Source of the DNA: Oxytricha trifallax
Taxonomy: Eukaryota > Ciliophora > Spirotrichea > Sporadotrichida > Oxytrichidae
Direction: 5' to 3'
Length of the DNA stretch: 64,000 nucleotides
Assembly: GCA_000711775.1 (NCBI GenBank)
Contig: ARYC01017546.1
Span: 26,138-90,137, forward strand
Positions 47,549 to 59,421 of the stretch are shown here, piece after piece (position 1 is the stretch's first letter; every line of letters begins with the position of its first letter). A program made the position numbers and the translations under genes. Below the pieces are notes generated by a model. It was not told the DNA's origin, searched no databases, and saw only the letters and a program-made list of their open reading frames with translations.

Positions 47549-48350
47549 TTAGTAGATTTCATTATAATTTTAATTTTAATCACAAACTTAAATTTAATAA
47601 AATTAATATAGTTAATTAATTTCTTAATACTTAATCAAATATCATTTCTTGTTTAATCTTCATTCTCTATCATTGTGATCATCACAAGACTTGCTTCTTA
47701 ATTTAAAATTTACTTAAATTATCATCATAACCTTAACTCTGAACTTCTTATGTGTCAACATTTCGACAAAAATTGTAAACATTTCGACATTTTATTTCAT
47801 TAGTATATTTGTGATTTTTTGTGATTATTTTAGAAACCTAAGCTTTTTCTGTGAATAATCACAAATTTTAGATTATGGAATTCCAAAAATCACAATGAGA
47901 TTTCTATATGTGAAGTTTGAAATATAAAATTGAGAATTAAGATTTTTAATATAATTATGATGTGAAATATAAAGTTTTTCAAACTTCACATATAGAAATC
48001 TCATTGTGATTTTTGGAATTCCATAATCTAAAATTTGTGATTATTCACAGAAAAAGCTTAGGTTTCTAAAATAATCACAAAAAATCACAAATATACTAAT
48101 GAAATTAAATGTCGAAATGTTTACAATTTTTGTCGAAATGTTGACACATAAGAAGTTCAGAGTTAAGGTTATGATGATAATTTAAGTAAATTTTAAATTA
48201 AGAAGCAAGTCTTGTGATGATCACAATGATAGAGAATGAAGATTTAACAAGAAATGATATTTGATTAAGTATTAAGAAATTAATTAACTATATTAATTTT
48301 ATTAAATTTAAGTTTGTGATTAAAATTAAAATTATAATGAAATCTACTAA
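47549..48350. repeat. Near-perfect palindrome 2, about 800 bp
   Basis: The left arm 47549-47922 recurs as reverse complement at 47977-48350 (about 374 bp each) around a 54-bp centre. Examples: AACTTCTTATGTGTCAACAT faces ATGTTGACACATAAGAAGTT; GGAATTCCAAAAATCACAAT faces its exact inverse. A few substitutions are visible (CGACATTTTATTTC versus the complement of GAAATTAAATGTCG). Flanks outside the arms are unrelated. The sequence differs from palindrome 1, but size of loop, sharp edges and low divergence are alike. No gene inside. Confidence 0.9.
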
Positions 48351-48359
48351 ATGTTGAAC

Positions 48360-48735
48360 CAGTGCCCCACGCACATTTTTGGATGTATTTATAATGCTAA
48401 TGTATTTCAAGCGAATCTCTGGCCTTTCGTTCCTTTTCTCTAGTTACTATTGCTTCTTCCCCATATTAGCGGAGAGATGCCCTTGGCGGATTCCCTTTCT
48501 GTCTAGAAGATATCGATAGCGTAATTAAGAATTATCAAGGACGCCAAATCAATGATTCATGTAGCTATCCCTCTACTGCAGAGTATCACGCTTGCTTCAT
48601 TGTTTTCTAGGCATCTCTTAACCATTTATGAACTGCTTTAGCTTCCAAGTAAATATTGTAAGAGTGAGTTTCTGACTCCAAGTAACCATTAGCATGAATT
48701 AAATTAAAGAAAGCAGTGAATACAAGGCTTTCCAT
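48360..48735 (-). pseudogene. Unknown protein fragment
   Basis: On the minus strand ATG 48735 reads MESLVFTAFFNLIHANGYLE then THSYNIYLEAKAVHKWLRD and QKTMKQA before a TGA. Beyond it, alternative frames look protein-like (TERESAKGISPLIWGR; or NSQLRYRYLLDRKGIRQGH), implying frameshifts. The interval is GC-richer than its flanks and starts right at the edge of palindrome 2. No family recognised. Confidence 0.4.
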
Positions 48736-48839
48736 CACAACTCATCATTCATTCCTTGCCTTTATACTGCCAGTCCCAATTCTAATGGAGTTACCACATC
48801 TTGCGCTCTTAACTCACTATTAGTTTAATTTCAAATATT

Positions 48840-49480
48840 TAGCAAATTATTAGAACTAATTCATTGATTCTAATTATTTTTATAATATTTATAAATTTAT
48901 CATAATATTTATACTTATTTGAAATATGAAAGGCAATCTATAAATTAAATCGAGCTTTTCTCTATTGCCTTACATTAATTTATTTGATATTTATGTTTGA
49001 ATTTATTTATAATATTAGCTTTAATAAACTTATTATGTAATATTATGTATTGATATAAACCAATAAAATGGGAGTAAACATTACTTGATCTTATAAAAAA
49101 TATTATCTATTCTTAGTTTTTTCGTGTTGATCTTAAGATTTTACTATATGTTTAATAAAGATATTTTAAGTTTATTTTTATAATTTATAATTATAGAAAA
49201 CATGATTGTTAAATTTAAAGTTATTTTAAAAGATTTAGTCTTACTAACTATAATTTATTCCTATAATAGTTAAATATTAAATAAAGTTCAATTTTATAAT
49301 AATGTATCATGAGTTTTTAATTGTAAATATAAGAACTAAATATGCTATAGTAATAGCGTTGAAAAGCAAATGAGAAAACTTTAATTTTTAATTTATATTA
49401 TTAATAAATCAATTTAAAAAGCATAAATCTCAAATTATTTAGTTTTGTGTAAATTATTATCGCTTTATTTATTATTACTA
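48840..49480. other. AT-rich spacer
   Basis: No gene or repeat recognised. Confidence 0.5.
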
Positions 49481-49486
49481 TTTAAA

Positions 49487-49870
49487 ATTTATTTATTGCA
49501 ATTTATACCAAATGCTACAAAGACTACTTAAAATAAACAAACACAAATCTTCTAACAGCTGAAAGAGTCACAAGTATCATCAGTCATGCTAGAGATGATC
49601 ACTAGATTGTTGGATCATACAAAAAAAGGCCATTGGTATTTATTGGTAGTCTTATGATGTTGATGCTTGTAATGGTTTAACTGTAAATGGTAAATTCGTC
49701 TATGCCTCCACCTTCTTCCAATCCTGACCCCATACTTGCCGGGGTCCCCGCTAGTAGTACTGACTCAATGGCATCATCACAGGGAGTCGCAAGCAATAGT
49801 TACGTATTTCTTATCATCCTAGATTTGGTTAGTGTCTAAGGAAGGTTGCCATTTACAGCAGTTAGGATCA
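49487..49870 (+). CDS. Membrane-protein-like segment with Ser/Pro-rich stretch
   Basis: Ciliate-code frame without TGA: LTAERVTSIISHARDDHQIV, YKKRPLVFIGSLMMLMLVMV (a good transmembrane segment), then a Ser/Pro/Ala-rich stretch (VNSSMPPPSSNPDPILAG, SSTDSMASSQGVASNS) and a second hydrophobic segment YVFLIILDLV. Composition and low TAA/TAG use make coding likely here. The same frame stays open to about 50136 but becomes AT-rich background after 49880. No start codon near the 5' side; it may be an internal macronucleus-destined segment. No family recognised. Confidence 0.5.
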
Positions 49871-50139
49871 TACTTTATTTAGGAATAAAATATAACTTAA
49901 ATCACTCCTATAATTTTGTAGCTTTTAAAATTATATAAGACACCCCTATATATTATATATAAATATTGATACAAAAAAGTTTATAATAATTAATATACTA
50001 AATTAAATTAAATTCAAATTTTATATAAGCAATACCTTAATTACTAATTATTTAAATTTATATATTTAAATTATCAAGATCAAAGACATTAATTGCATTT
50101 GAGTAAAGTGTGTATTCTCAAATAGAGCAATGAGGTAAT

Positions 50140-52230
50140 GACTGAAATTAGTAGTAGCTATATTACATTCCTGCCTACTCTTGATCGGTCTTCATTTCTT
50201 CAAGGATGTCTAATAATATTATATAATATAATATAGGAATAAATACATATGATTTGTAATATTTTAAGGCTTTGTTTATTAACTATTTTACTGCTCGTGA
50301 TAATAAATGATTCAGCTTATTGATGAAAATTTAAACATCTTTTAACCTTGAGTTATGAGTGTATGAATTGCTAAGTTAAGAGCTTTGGTAAAGATAAGTT
50401 GATTTAAATTGTGTACGCAAAAGAGAGATTGTGAAATGAGGCTATTAATTTCGGAAAATTTATAAGTGAGATACTTGAAATTGTCTAGCAATTTATTAAA
50501 TTTTTTGATTTAATTAAATATAATAATTACTTTAATTATAAATAGTAATTTTAATTGTCAGAGTACAACGTATTGATTTATTTTGGTTAAATTTTAGAAT
50601 AAATTTAATTTAATCAATGGAATTACTTACAATATTTGAGCTTGGTAGAAATAATTTTATTAAATTTTTCGTAATTCACTTCTCCTTCTATGGGAAATCA
50701 ACTCATTCCATAGATGCTGTGAAGCTTTAAGGGGCTCTAATCAATTTAATTAGATGATTTTATAAATCAATAATTAATTTAATTTAGTTAATTTTTAATT
50801 AAAAACAAATATATTTAAATTACCTTCTTCCAAATCATAAGGTATGAATAAATTCAGAATCATATTTAAAACTTACCAAAAGATTGTCTTTATTTTGTTA
50901 AAAAAAATATATTGTCTATTTTTAATGAATTTTCTTTGTTGTACTCATAAATTGTAGAAATTATCAATATTTGAAATATGAGTTGTAGCAAATATTAAAA
51001 TAATCATAACAATATACTACATAAGTAAAATATTTGATATTGTTTAGTTTAATTAACTTAAATTCATAATAAAACACAATTTTCTTTAATTAACGATCCA
51101 ACAATACTTATGAAATATAGTCTGTTTAACTTTAATCTTGATAGAAGTTAAATATTCTATTTCTTTATTTTTCTATAAATATATTTGTTTCCCACTTACA
51201 CTTATTTCTATATATGCTTATATCTATAAGACATGTATTTGAAAAATACAAAAATTAGATAAATCTATAGTTATCTTTAAATAATAACTTAATCATAACT
51301 CAAAAGATGATGGAATGTGGATTATAAATATCTTTTTATTAATGGAATTTGACTCTTTAATTTAAACTTTAAGAAAAATTAAAATTATATTTTTATTTGA
51401 TCCTTTTTTTTATTATAAGTCTTTTTGAAATTTTAGATTTTATGGTTGAAAATGGAAATTTCAAATTAGAATAAATGATGAAAATAATAATGATATACCT
51501 ATATACATGAGAAGGAAGGTCTACTAATATAATTAATTCTAAAATAAGAAAAACAATCAATAGATTTTAAAAATTGTCAAGTTTTGTCTGTTAAAATAGA
51601 TATATTTTAGAAAATCAAATCAAATCACTATGAAATTAAAATATAGACAGTAGTTAATAGAAAAAGTTATTCTTACAATTATTCCTTGAGTTATTTCATT
51701 GTGATTTATTAAACTCTTTTCATTATTTATTTATGATGCTAATCATACATAATTTTATTATAATAATTTCTCATTCTTATATATATTATCAGGAAAAAAA
51801 TGCAAGAATCAATTATTTAATTTGTTGAATTTATGCCAAATAAACTCTTAAAAATAGCATTTTACTTGATCTTCTCAAATATGTATCTGGAAAATTAAAA
51901 GTAAGATTAGATTTATTATTTTAACATTTAAAAATAGGTGTTTATTATATTAATTATCATTTTTATATTAATCTTTGAATGTTGTTATATATTTATTGAT
52001 ACTTAAATAAATATTGCTAAAACAAGAAGAGATGTTAATAATTATTCTATTTTTACTTTCAAAGATATCACTAAGCATTTCCTCACACTCATTCAAGAAT
52101 AAATACAACTGTAATCCATGACATTTATCTTTATTGTATTTTTAGCAAAATGATTTATTTTTATTCACTTATAAAATTGTGATACAATAATGGTAGCCCA
52201 GATAAGATCGTTAATTATTTACAAATACAC
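50140..52230. other. AT-rich DNA without recognised genes
   Basis: No convincing frame on either strand, no inverted repeat noticed. Confidence 0.5.
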
Positions 52231-52239
52231 ACCATTTTT

Positions 52240-53093
52240 ATAACAAAATACATAAAATTAGAGGAAATCGATAAAAAAGAGATACAGTTAAAAAGATTAG
52301 CTTTAAAATCTCCAAAAGAAAACAACAATAAAATCCTTAAAGAATGTCACTTACTATTAGTCAAGAGGAATCATTGAATAATTAGTTTTGAAAATAAGTA
52401 AACTCAAACTTGGACAAATTCAAAGTATCAATAAAAGCCAAGGACCAAGTGAATCAGAGTAAATAATACCTCTGGGAGAAAAAGAAATTATTTATGTAAA
52501 AAAATGTGATAGACACAATGATGGCCATTAGTTAAGGAAAGAAGGTAGTCAGATATGGTACGAGCCATTATTGTAACATTCACAAAACTTTTGTAAATAT
52601 CCTACACAAGAAAAACTGAAATCTAATAAACTAAGCAGGGGACCCCACATAGTTTTCATAGGTAGTGAAGAACCACAGACTAATTGACGTAGAAAACAAG
52701 ACCTAAATAGAAGTAATAGATAATAAGATATTGTTAAATGACAGAATAAGAGGACAGGAGAGACAAACGGATGCTATCAAATAGTCAAGAAGTTATTCAA
52801 AATAAATGGAAGTTTAAAAAAAACTACTTATAAAACAGCTAAAGTTGACATTTTACAGAATTAAAACAGGATGCTGAATATTCAGATCATAAAAGATATG
52901 CTTTGAATGGAAATTTCTAAGAAAATAAGAGAATTATAATAGAGTTCAAGTCGAAACCTACAGACGTAGTAGTAAATGATGGATCAAAATAAAAGGTGGA
53001 GATCGAGAACGTGCCAAGGAAAGAGGAGGAGAAGATTCACAATAAAAATCTAAATGAGGAAGAGGCAACAGTAGAGGATAAAGAGAAGTGAGT
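52240..53093 (+). mobile_element. LINE fragment (post-RT part fused to ORF3 tail)
   Basis: Homologous to the minus-strand LINE at 59.3-64 kb: KLEEIDKKEIQLKRLAL (52255-52310) matches VKIEEIEKWRFNLKEL, and YGTSHYCNIHKTFVN with NLINQAGDPTQFSQVV, HRLIDVENKTQIEVI and LLNDRIRGQERQT (52550-52770) match YGMSHYCNVHKVFVD, NLINTAGDPMRFSKLI, NRLIDLSSHQQIEII and WLDQRIRKLE. A TGA replaces the Cys of the NCNLI motif. The end (52940-53088), Glu/Lys-rich and closed by TGA, resembles the acidic tail of ORF3, so the Ulp1-like region appears deleted. EN and RT are absent: a 5'-truncated, internally deleted copy. Confidence 0.8.
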
Positions 53094-53889
53094 CAGAGTT
53101 TAGTATAAAATTACAGATTTTACATTTTGTGATTTAATTACCTACAGTTGTTATCTATCTATTTATCTAATTCACTTAAAATTATAGTGAAAAAGAGTAA
53201 AAACTTCTTCATAAAACCCTTTGTTTCAATTAAGATAATAGATAGAGAATTGAGAACAGTTAATTAAAATTAAATTATAATTAATTTAAATTGATAGTAT
53301 ATCGTTTAGAGTAAACACATCATGATTGTTTTTTTTATTAGAACAATAAATCAGAGCAAATGGTTTTAATAATTAGCCAAAACATACATAATTTACACAA
53401 TTGACTTCTTTCTTTATATTTACTTTTTATTAACTCCTAATCATTGTTCTTAAGTGACTACCGGTGATTATATAATTATTATTTTTATTAAAAGATATCA
53501 ATATCTCTTTAATTGCATTTTATTCAATATTTAAAATAGAAAATAAAACAGAATACAGTACAAATAAGTCAAGTCATCAAGGAATATCTCGAAATATTAA
53601 AAAAAAATAATATATTAAGTAAATAAATATTTCTAAATAACATTCAACAGTGATTTCAAAAATAAAAGATGTTTAATTGGTTTGATAAGGTGACCGTCAA
53701 AATTACCCTTCAATATTATTAATTCTCATAATTGTTATAATTTCTGATTGTTGCTTTTTTATAAATAAATTTACAAATACTACGATTAAAGAGTATGAAA
53801 TTAGAAAGCAACTGAGATTTTAACTAGAATAAATGACTATTAAATATATTTAACTCTTATTAAATTTTATTTCAAATACTTTTCTCTCT

Positions 53890-55440
53890 TTATATGCAGC
53901 TCAATTACCACAATATATCCTCGCTTAAGAAGAGCCGTTTCTTCCTCTTCAATTAAGTTATCAACCTAGATCCTTCTCCAGTTCCTGTCCTATGCTATTT
54001 AACCACTATCTGTCTCCATCATTCATGAAAGCTTTAAGAGGCTTTTCGATATCATATACAGCCAGTCCTCCTTACTTAAGGAGACTTATGAAACTATAGA
54101 CGGCATCCTTGTCTCGGAAAACATAAAGAAACATGCCAGATATCTACTAGAACAAATTGAAATTAAAGTGATGGCGAGGAAACTCTTCCCGTGAATATAC
54201 AGCAAGAAGAATTAGAGAGAAACAATAGAGGGCATTAACGATGATTAGATGATAGCCAATTTGACAAGATGACTTTGTTTTAGCAATTCGACATCTAAAG
54301 ATGATGGGATGACCTTAGACATTGATACTTTAATGCTCTAACCTGTTATAATAACTAACGATGCTCATTCAATCATTTAAAATATTTGGTAGTTCAACGA
54401 TGATTTTGGCTCGGGGGAGATTCTGTGGCGGCTAAGGACTAACTATATATGGCCAGGGTGCTAAAATAAAAAACGTTTAAAAATCAGAGGAATTCCTTAA
54501 GAGCTAACTCGAATCAGCTATTGGATATTCCTATTAGTCTTGTGGAAATTGTTTAGAAATATGTGGAAAATCATATTTGGCAGCCTGAGCTATCTGACGA
54601 AGAGTTGATAGACAAAAGACCTCCCAATTTAAATATACGATGCTTATTAAAACTTTATGGTAAGATACCTTTTTCTAATACATTTTATTAATTTAGGTAT
54701 TGATCAATAATATTTTCTGTTTATCTTTATGATTAGAGGTGGTGACATACTATGAAAAGACAATCAAATAGTTGTATGATTCACTATCAAATGGTGAGTG
54801 TAGGGTAGGAATGACCAATGCTACTTTGGTACAAAGATAGGATTTAATAGAAATCTTACAAACAAAGACAATATCAGATCCGGTGAAATCTACCAAGATT
54901 AAATTGTTATCAACAAAGAAATGAGGGATTGCTGGATGATTGCAAAGAGAGAATACAACCCAGAGCTTTTGATGTTCTCTAATTATGCCCTTGATTTCAA
55001 AGATTTAGTTAAACTTCTCCCCAAGTATACCGCTCTTCTAGACGCTACCAGATGATATAAAAAATAAAACATTATTGAAATGGAGGAGAAGCAGAAATCA
55101 AAGAAGAAGTAAGACAAATCTAAAACGAAATAGAGAATTATAATTTATAATATGTAAACTTTAAATTTAATCAAAAACTTAATATATTAAAAAGTATTCT
55201 TATAGATCAAACGCAGGTGGAGATAGAGCACTCATTAAAAATGTAAGTTACAAAAAACATATCTTTAATTATTTTTTTATAGTGGTCCTACCTGGTAAGA
55301 CCACAGGTGCAGCTGGACTGGTGCTTCGCAGAGTGACAGAGAGAGCAGACATAGAAAATAAATATGACGATGAAGATGAAGAAGTGGATGATGGACAGGA
55401 AGAATAGCACTAATCAGAGAGATTTCCATTTTTGATTTTC
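53890..55440 (+). pseudogene. Unknown gene with intron-like segments and frameshifts
   Basis: This GC-richer tract has strong protein-like frames in succession: HESFKRLFDIIYSQSSLLKE, YETIDGILVSENIKKHARYL and EQIEIKVMARKLFP (54015-54190), a TGA, KKNQRETIEGINDDQM, then TLDIDTLMLQPVIITNDAH and FGSGEILWRLRTNYIWPG (54310-54470), LLDIPISLVEIVQKYVENH with WQPELSDEELIDKRPP (54515-54650), NLTNKDNIRSGEIYQDQIV and EMRDCWMIAKREYNPELL (54850-55060), and after a GTAAGT...ATAG segment (55242-55282) VLPGKTTGAAGLVLRR and an acidic tail. LRTNYIWPG faintly recalls the zinc-binding part of retroviral-type integrases (YWPG), but the HHCC ligands are not evident. Family unassigned. Confidence 0.5.
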
Positions 55441-55444
55441 TTAA

Positions 55445-56470
55445 TAAGTATTAGTATTAAAGTTATTAAAATAATTAATTAATTAAAGTTTTAGTATTAT
55501 AAATCATAAATGTTTAAATTGAGGAAGGTTATTCATCCAACAAATGAAACTAAGATGGCAGATAAATTATAAGACCAAGATAAAACAGTGAAAACATGAA
55601 AATTTTTATTATGCAAATCTTTGCACTTAATATTCCATAACTTTAAACCAATAAAAATCACCTAGTGCAATTTTCATCATTATAATTCACTTTATTGCTC
55701 TATTTAAATCTTTCAAACAACCCCTATTTTCTTTTTTTTTTTATTTTTAATATTATTAATAAGAATAAATTATTTTGATTAAATTGAATCTGATAAAATG
55801 TTTAATAGTGTAAGATAATTATACTTGTCAATTAGATATAAGCGTAAGAAATTAAAAAATGGAGATTAAGTAAAACAGTAAATATAAATATTTAAAGAAT
55901 AATTTTAATTTAAATAATTATGATGTTAAATTGGTTTTATTCAAATATATTCAACATTTGTTTTAATATTTTGTATCTTTACGGTTTAATAAAAATTAAA
56001 AAATATAATATAACCTTCAAAAGAAAATTAACAAACTACCAAATTTTTAATGTGAAAATCTAAATTTTTAATGACATTAATCATTTAGTTAAGGTGTAAT
56101 TAAAATTTTGTAGAAAAATTAGTGAAACTTAATTTTGATTATATACAATACTTATCCCTAATTTTCACAATAAATTAAAATATATAGATAATGATCATTT
56201 TTATGATTATTTTTAAATAATTTAATTATTTATTCATTATTAATAAACATTAAGAGAAAATTATTATTTTTATTCATTGTTCACCTTTTCCTATATAAGG
56301 TGAGAAAAATATATTTTTTATGTAAATTAAAGTGTTACCTCAAAACTAACTTTATCTCTTAGTTAGTATTAAATAAATGTTTTCTTTTACAAACACCAGC
56401 AGGGTTCTTTTATTATTCATCTAAAAAAGTAAATTAATCCATCCGCTCTAAATAATGGGTCTAAGCCTTG
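55445..56470. other. AT-rich spacer
   Basis: No gene recognised; long A/T runs (for example 55730-55745). Confidence 0.5.
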
Positions 56471-56471
56471 A

Positions 56472-56792
56472 ATGGGGCTCAAGTTATTCTTATTAGCCAT
56501 TTCAACTCAAACTCAAGTAGCCGTTAATCAACATGATACCATCCTCAATTATAAATAGGAACATATAGTCGTGATAGACAGTAAGAGAGCAGAAGAAGGT
56601 CTTCATCATCTAGATAATGCTATTAATGATGTGTTCTCTTAGTGCGATATTCTCCAAATGGTAAGTCATTTTGGGGCCTAGCGTCAACTAGATCATTGTA
56701 GGCTCTTCCTCTAGATTTTTCTTTTTCTCCAGGGTGGCTCGGAAGGCGACATCTATTCTAATGACGAGGTCATTAGAGATCGTCTCGCATGA
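56472..56792 (+). CDS. Small, possibly secreted protein with one intron-like segment
   Basis: ATG 56472 begins MGLKLFLLAISTQTQVAV, a short hydrophobic N-terminus compatible with a signal peptide, then NQHDTILNYKQEHIVVID, SKRAEEGLHHLDNAINDVF and SQCDILQM. A GTAAGT...CTCCAG segment 56661-56732 (72 nt) fits a spliceosomal intron; after it the frame continues GGSEGDIYSNDEVIRDRLA to TGA 56790-56792. As 72 is a multiple of 3 and contains no TGA, the segment could also be translated. The protein would be 82 residues spliced or 106 unspliced. No family recognised. Confidence 0.5.
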
Positions 56793-56899
56793 AGGGTTAA
56801 GCTTATGTAATGGCTTGTTTCTACAACAGTAGTTTAGAATATATTATAGGAATGATTAAAGATAAATTTTGGGCTATCTAATTAGTCAGTTGATCTTTA

Positions 56900-57105
56900 G
56901 ACCGATTCTGATAAGGTTGGAGGTCCAAACCCCAAGGCCAGCTGATATTTGTACCTGGTAAAACCGGGAATAATCCAGAGTTCTGTTGTGTCTGTAACTG
57001 GTTAAAAAGCACGGAATAATATGATGTTAAATTTGCTAACAATATACGTGACGAGATTTGGAAATACGGAGTTTCTACATTTAAGAAAGAATGGACATTT
57101 TTTTG
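56900..57105 (+). CDS. Unknown protein segment with Cys pair
   Basis: A + frame reads QLIFVPGKTGNNPEFCCVC, NWLKSTEQYDVKFANNI and RDEIWKYGVSTFKKEW, ending at TGA 57103-57105. The upstream part is also protein-like in another frame (SVDLQTDSDKVGGPNPK). The protein-like reading on + makes the long minus-strand standard frame at 56878-57162 a shadow. FCCVC could bind metal. It may belong with 56472-56792 or 57358-57727 as one gene, as all lie on + with small gaps. Confidence 0.45.
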
Positions 57106-57357
57106 AGTAACATTCATGTCTTTTACAATCTTCAAAAAATATTTAATATTTTCAAACTTCATACATCAATTCTTTAAGATCATCTAATTTCACACATTAA
57201 TTATTAGAATGGTTTTATATATGCAGTAATAATTAATGAATAAGTATAATTATTGAAATTATAAAGAAAGTTTGGACACCATTGGAGGGCATTTTCTCTA
57301 ATACTTACCTCATTTATAATTAACTTTATAAATATACTAAATTTTATCCTAAATTGA

Positions 57358-57727
57358 TTAGTGGAACGACATAATATTAAGCGAGGATTCAAGAGGATTA
57401 ATAGGGAAGGGGAGTTCATAACAAGTGAAGGCAGATTCAGTGAACTAATTGAAGAAATCCCGGAAAAGAGTGATTACTCTTCACCAAGAAAACAAAGCAT
57501 TAGCAAAAAGGTAAGAGGAAGATGCAATTAGCGGGAACACTGATGATCCTGAGATAAAAAACTAGAGTGAGTCAAGGAGCTAAGAAAACAATAGACAACT
57601 AGGTGGACGTTGGACAGCAAAAAATAGGTAAATAAAATGGATAAAAAGAGAAACAATAACTGGGAGTCTTAACTGAAAACATGCTCATAAATTTATAAGA
57701 ACTGATTTCTACAGAATTATACTTCAG
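57358..57727 (+). pseudogene. Ser/Glu-rich protein with a possible Myb-like C-terminus
   Basis: After a TGATTAG acceptor-like site the frame reads VERHNIKRGFKRINREGEF, SEGRFSELIEEIPEKSDYSS and PRKQSISKK. A 1-nt insertion near 57515 shifts it to EEDAISGNTDDPEIKNQSES, RQLGGRWTAKNRQIKWIK, a TGA, then KHAHKFIRTDFYRIILQ followed by GTAATT. GRWT...HAHKF recalls SHAQKY-type Myb repeats (GRWTxEE...SHAQKF) but the interval is too short for a full repeat, so this is tentative. The minus-strand standard frame at 57204-57419 is a shadow. Confidence 0.45.
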
Positions 57728-58139
57728 GTAATTATCGCAATTATTGTTTTCGTATTTTTTATGTTACATTAAAGTATATTACAACTTTACTATTCTAAAT
57801 TTTATTAAAACATTTTTTAACTTTTTTAAATCAAATTCTTTAATCTTAATAATAAATTTTCGTTATCATAGAAGAATAAGGACCTATCCTCAATGTTTTT
57901 TGCAATTTAAGGTCCATTTTTTGAATCCTTAGTTAATTATTTGAGGGATATTATAAAAAAAGAAAGAACTATGCTTTAAATCCTCATAGAATATACTTAA
58001 TCAATCAAGAATTTTTCAACATTTGGTAAGAATATTTCAAAGGATGTTTGAAAATTCAATAATATTATTAATGCAATTATATAAGGGACAGTATTTAAAT
58101 AATTTTCACTCGAGATTATAATAAAAAGGTTTGGCAAAT

Positions 58140-58345
58140 ATGAAAATTAAATTAGAAATTGAATTAGAAAATTTAAAATAAAACAAAATGGATAGTTAAA
58201 ATCAAGAATATCAAACCTTAAAAATCAGACTTTTAGAATAATAATATTCTTGAAGTTTATGAACTTGATGACTAGAGTCTGATGGTGACCACGCCTCATG
58301 TGTGCTTCGTAAGAGAGGTCAAGAAGAAGACAACCATCTTTATTA
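58140..58345 (+). CDS. Start of an unknown coiled-coil protein
   Basis: ATG 58140 begins MKIKLEIELENLKQNKMD, continues SQNQEYQTLKIRLLEQQ with heptad-like Leu/Ile, and after a 1- or 2-nt shift reads ILEVYELDDQSLMVTTPHV and CFVREVKKKTTI. The GC-richer coding character ends abruptly at about 58345, where AT-rich DNA begins, like a segment boundary. TAA/TAG as Gln is needed. No family recognised. Confidence 0.45.
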
Positions 58346-59289
58346 TTATTATAATATATAAATTTTCGCCAATTTTAGAAATAGAAATATCTAAAGAATT
58401 CATTATTTTGATATATTAACTAATTATTAGAACCATTTGAATAAAGAATGTTGCTTTTTCTTACCAATTTTAAACATGCGTTTATTTGAAATCTCTCTTT
58501 TTTAATATGCCACTTTCTGAATCTAAAGCAATAATTCAATAGATTTCATAACATAATTCAAATTATAATTTTCTTGAATTTAAATTTATCTTTTTATAAA
58601 TATAACAATTCCCAAATCAAAAAGTATTTTAATAAATTTTCTCTTTTTGGAATTTAATTATAATTAAGATGTTTATTTTTTAATTATAGTAAATCAGATT
58701 TCACATTAAGAAATACATGAATTATTCCAAATCAAGCTTTCATATTAAAACATTCTAATACATAAATACTTTATTTAATCATTATTTATTCAAATGGTTT
58801 TTGTAATCATCAAATATGTCAAAACAATAAATTCATTGAATATTTCTATATCTAAACTTGTCAAATATTTAAATATTATAATAATGGATAAAAATGTAAA
58901 AATCGGTGGATACATATAAAAAATACAAAATATTGAAATACTTAAAATATTATTAAATTTAGAAATGTTTTATTATGATTTAAACTATAAATTTTTTGGA
59001 ATAGACATAAAAATAAATTTATAGTTATTATATATACACAAAAAGTAAACAAAAGAATTTTAGTATTTTGATCAAATTTAGAACTTGCGTTTTAACAAAA
59101 AGATTATTATTTTAATTTTTTATTTTACGTTTTCTTATTTAAGTATTTTCATTAAATATTCTTAAATCTTTATTTATTTATTTATTTTATCCACCATTTT
59201 TTTATTTATATATCCTGTCTATATTTTATTAATTATTGATTTAAATTCTTTTTTATAAACATTTTTAAATCTTTGAATTGATATTTAAT
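58346..59289. other. AT-rich spacer
   Basis: No gene or repeat recognised. Confidence 0.5.
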
Positions 59290-59421
59290 GGTAGGTTAGT
59301 AGTAGTAGTAAGTAACTTAGAGGTAATTAAATTTAACTAAATACTTGATAATTATCGGAAAGTATAAATATAAGCGAATCGTCACTTTAGACACTCAGCA
59401 TTCCGCGGTTCCCCGCTTTCT

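Noticed and set aside
54430..54475. Integrase zinc-binding domain from LRTNYIWPG
   Set aside because: The HHCC ligands and the DDE core of a retroviral-type integrase are not found in the neighbouring frames.
56878..57162. 94-codon standard-code frame on the minus strand
   Set aside because: The + strand of the same interval gives better protein-like frames (VPGKTGNNPEFCCVC, RDEIWKYGVSTFKKEW) in the ciliate code, in line with neighbouring + strand segments; the minus frame is a shadow.
57204..57419. 71-codon minus-strand frame
   Set aside because: Overlaps an acceptor-like site and the + strand frame KRGFKRINREGEF; composition on the minus strand is not protein-like.
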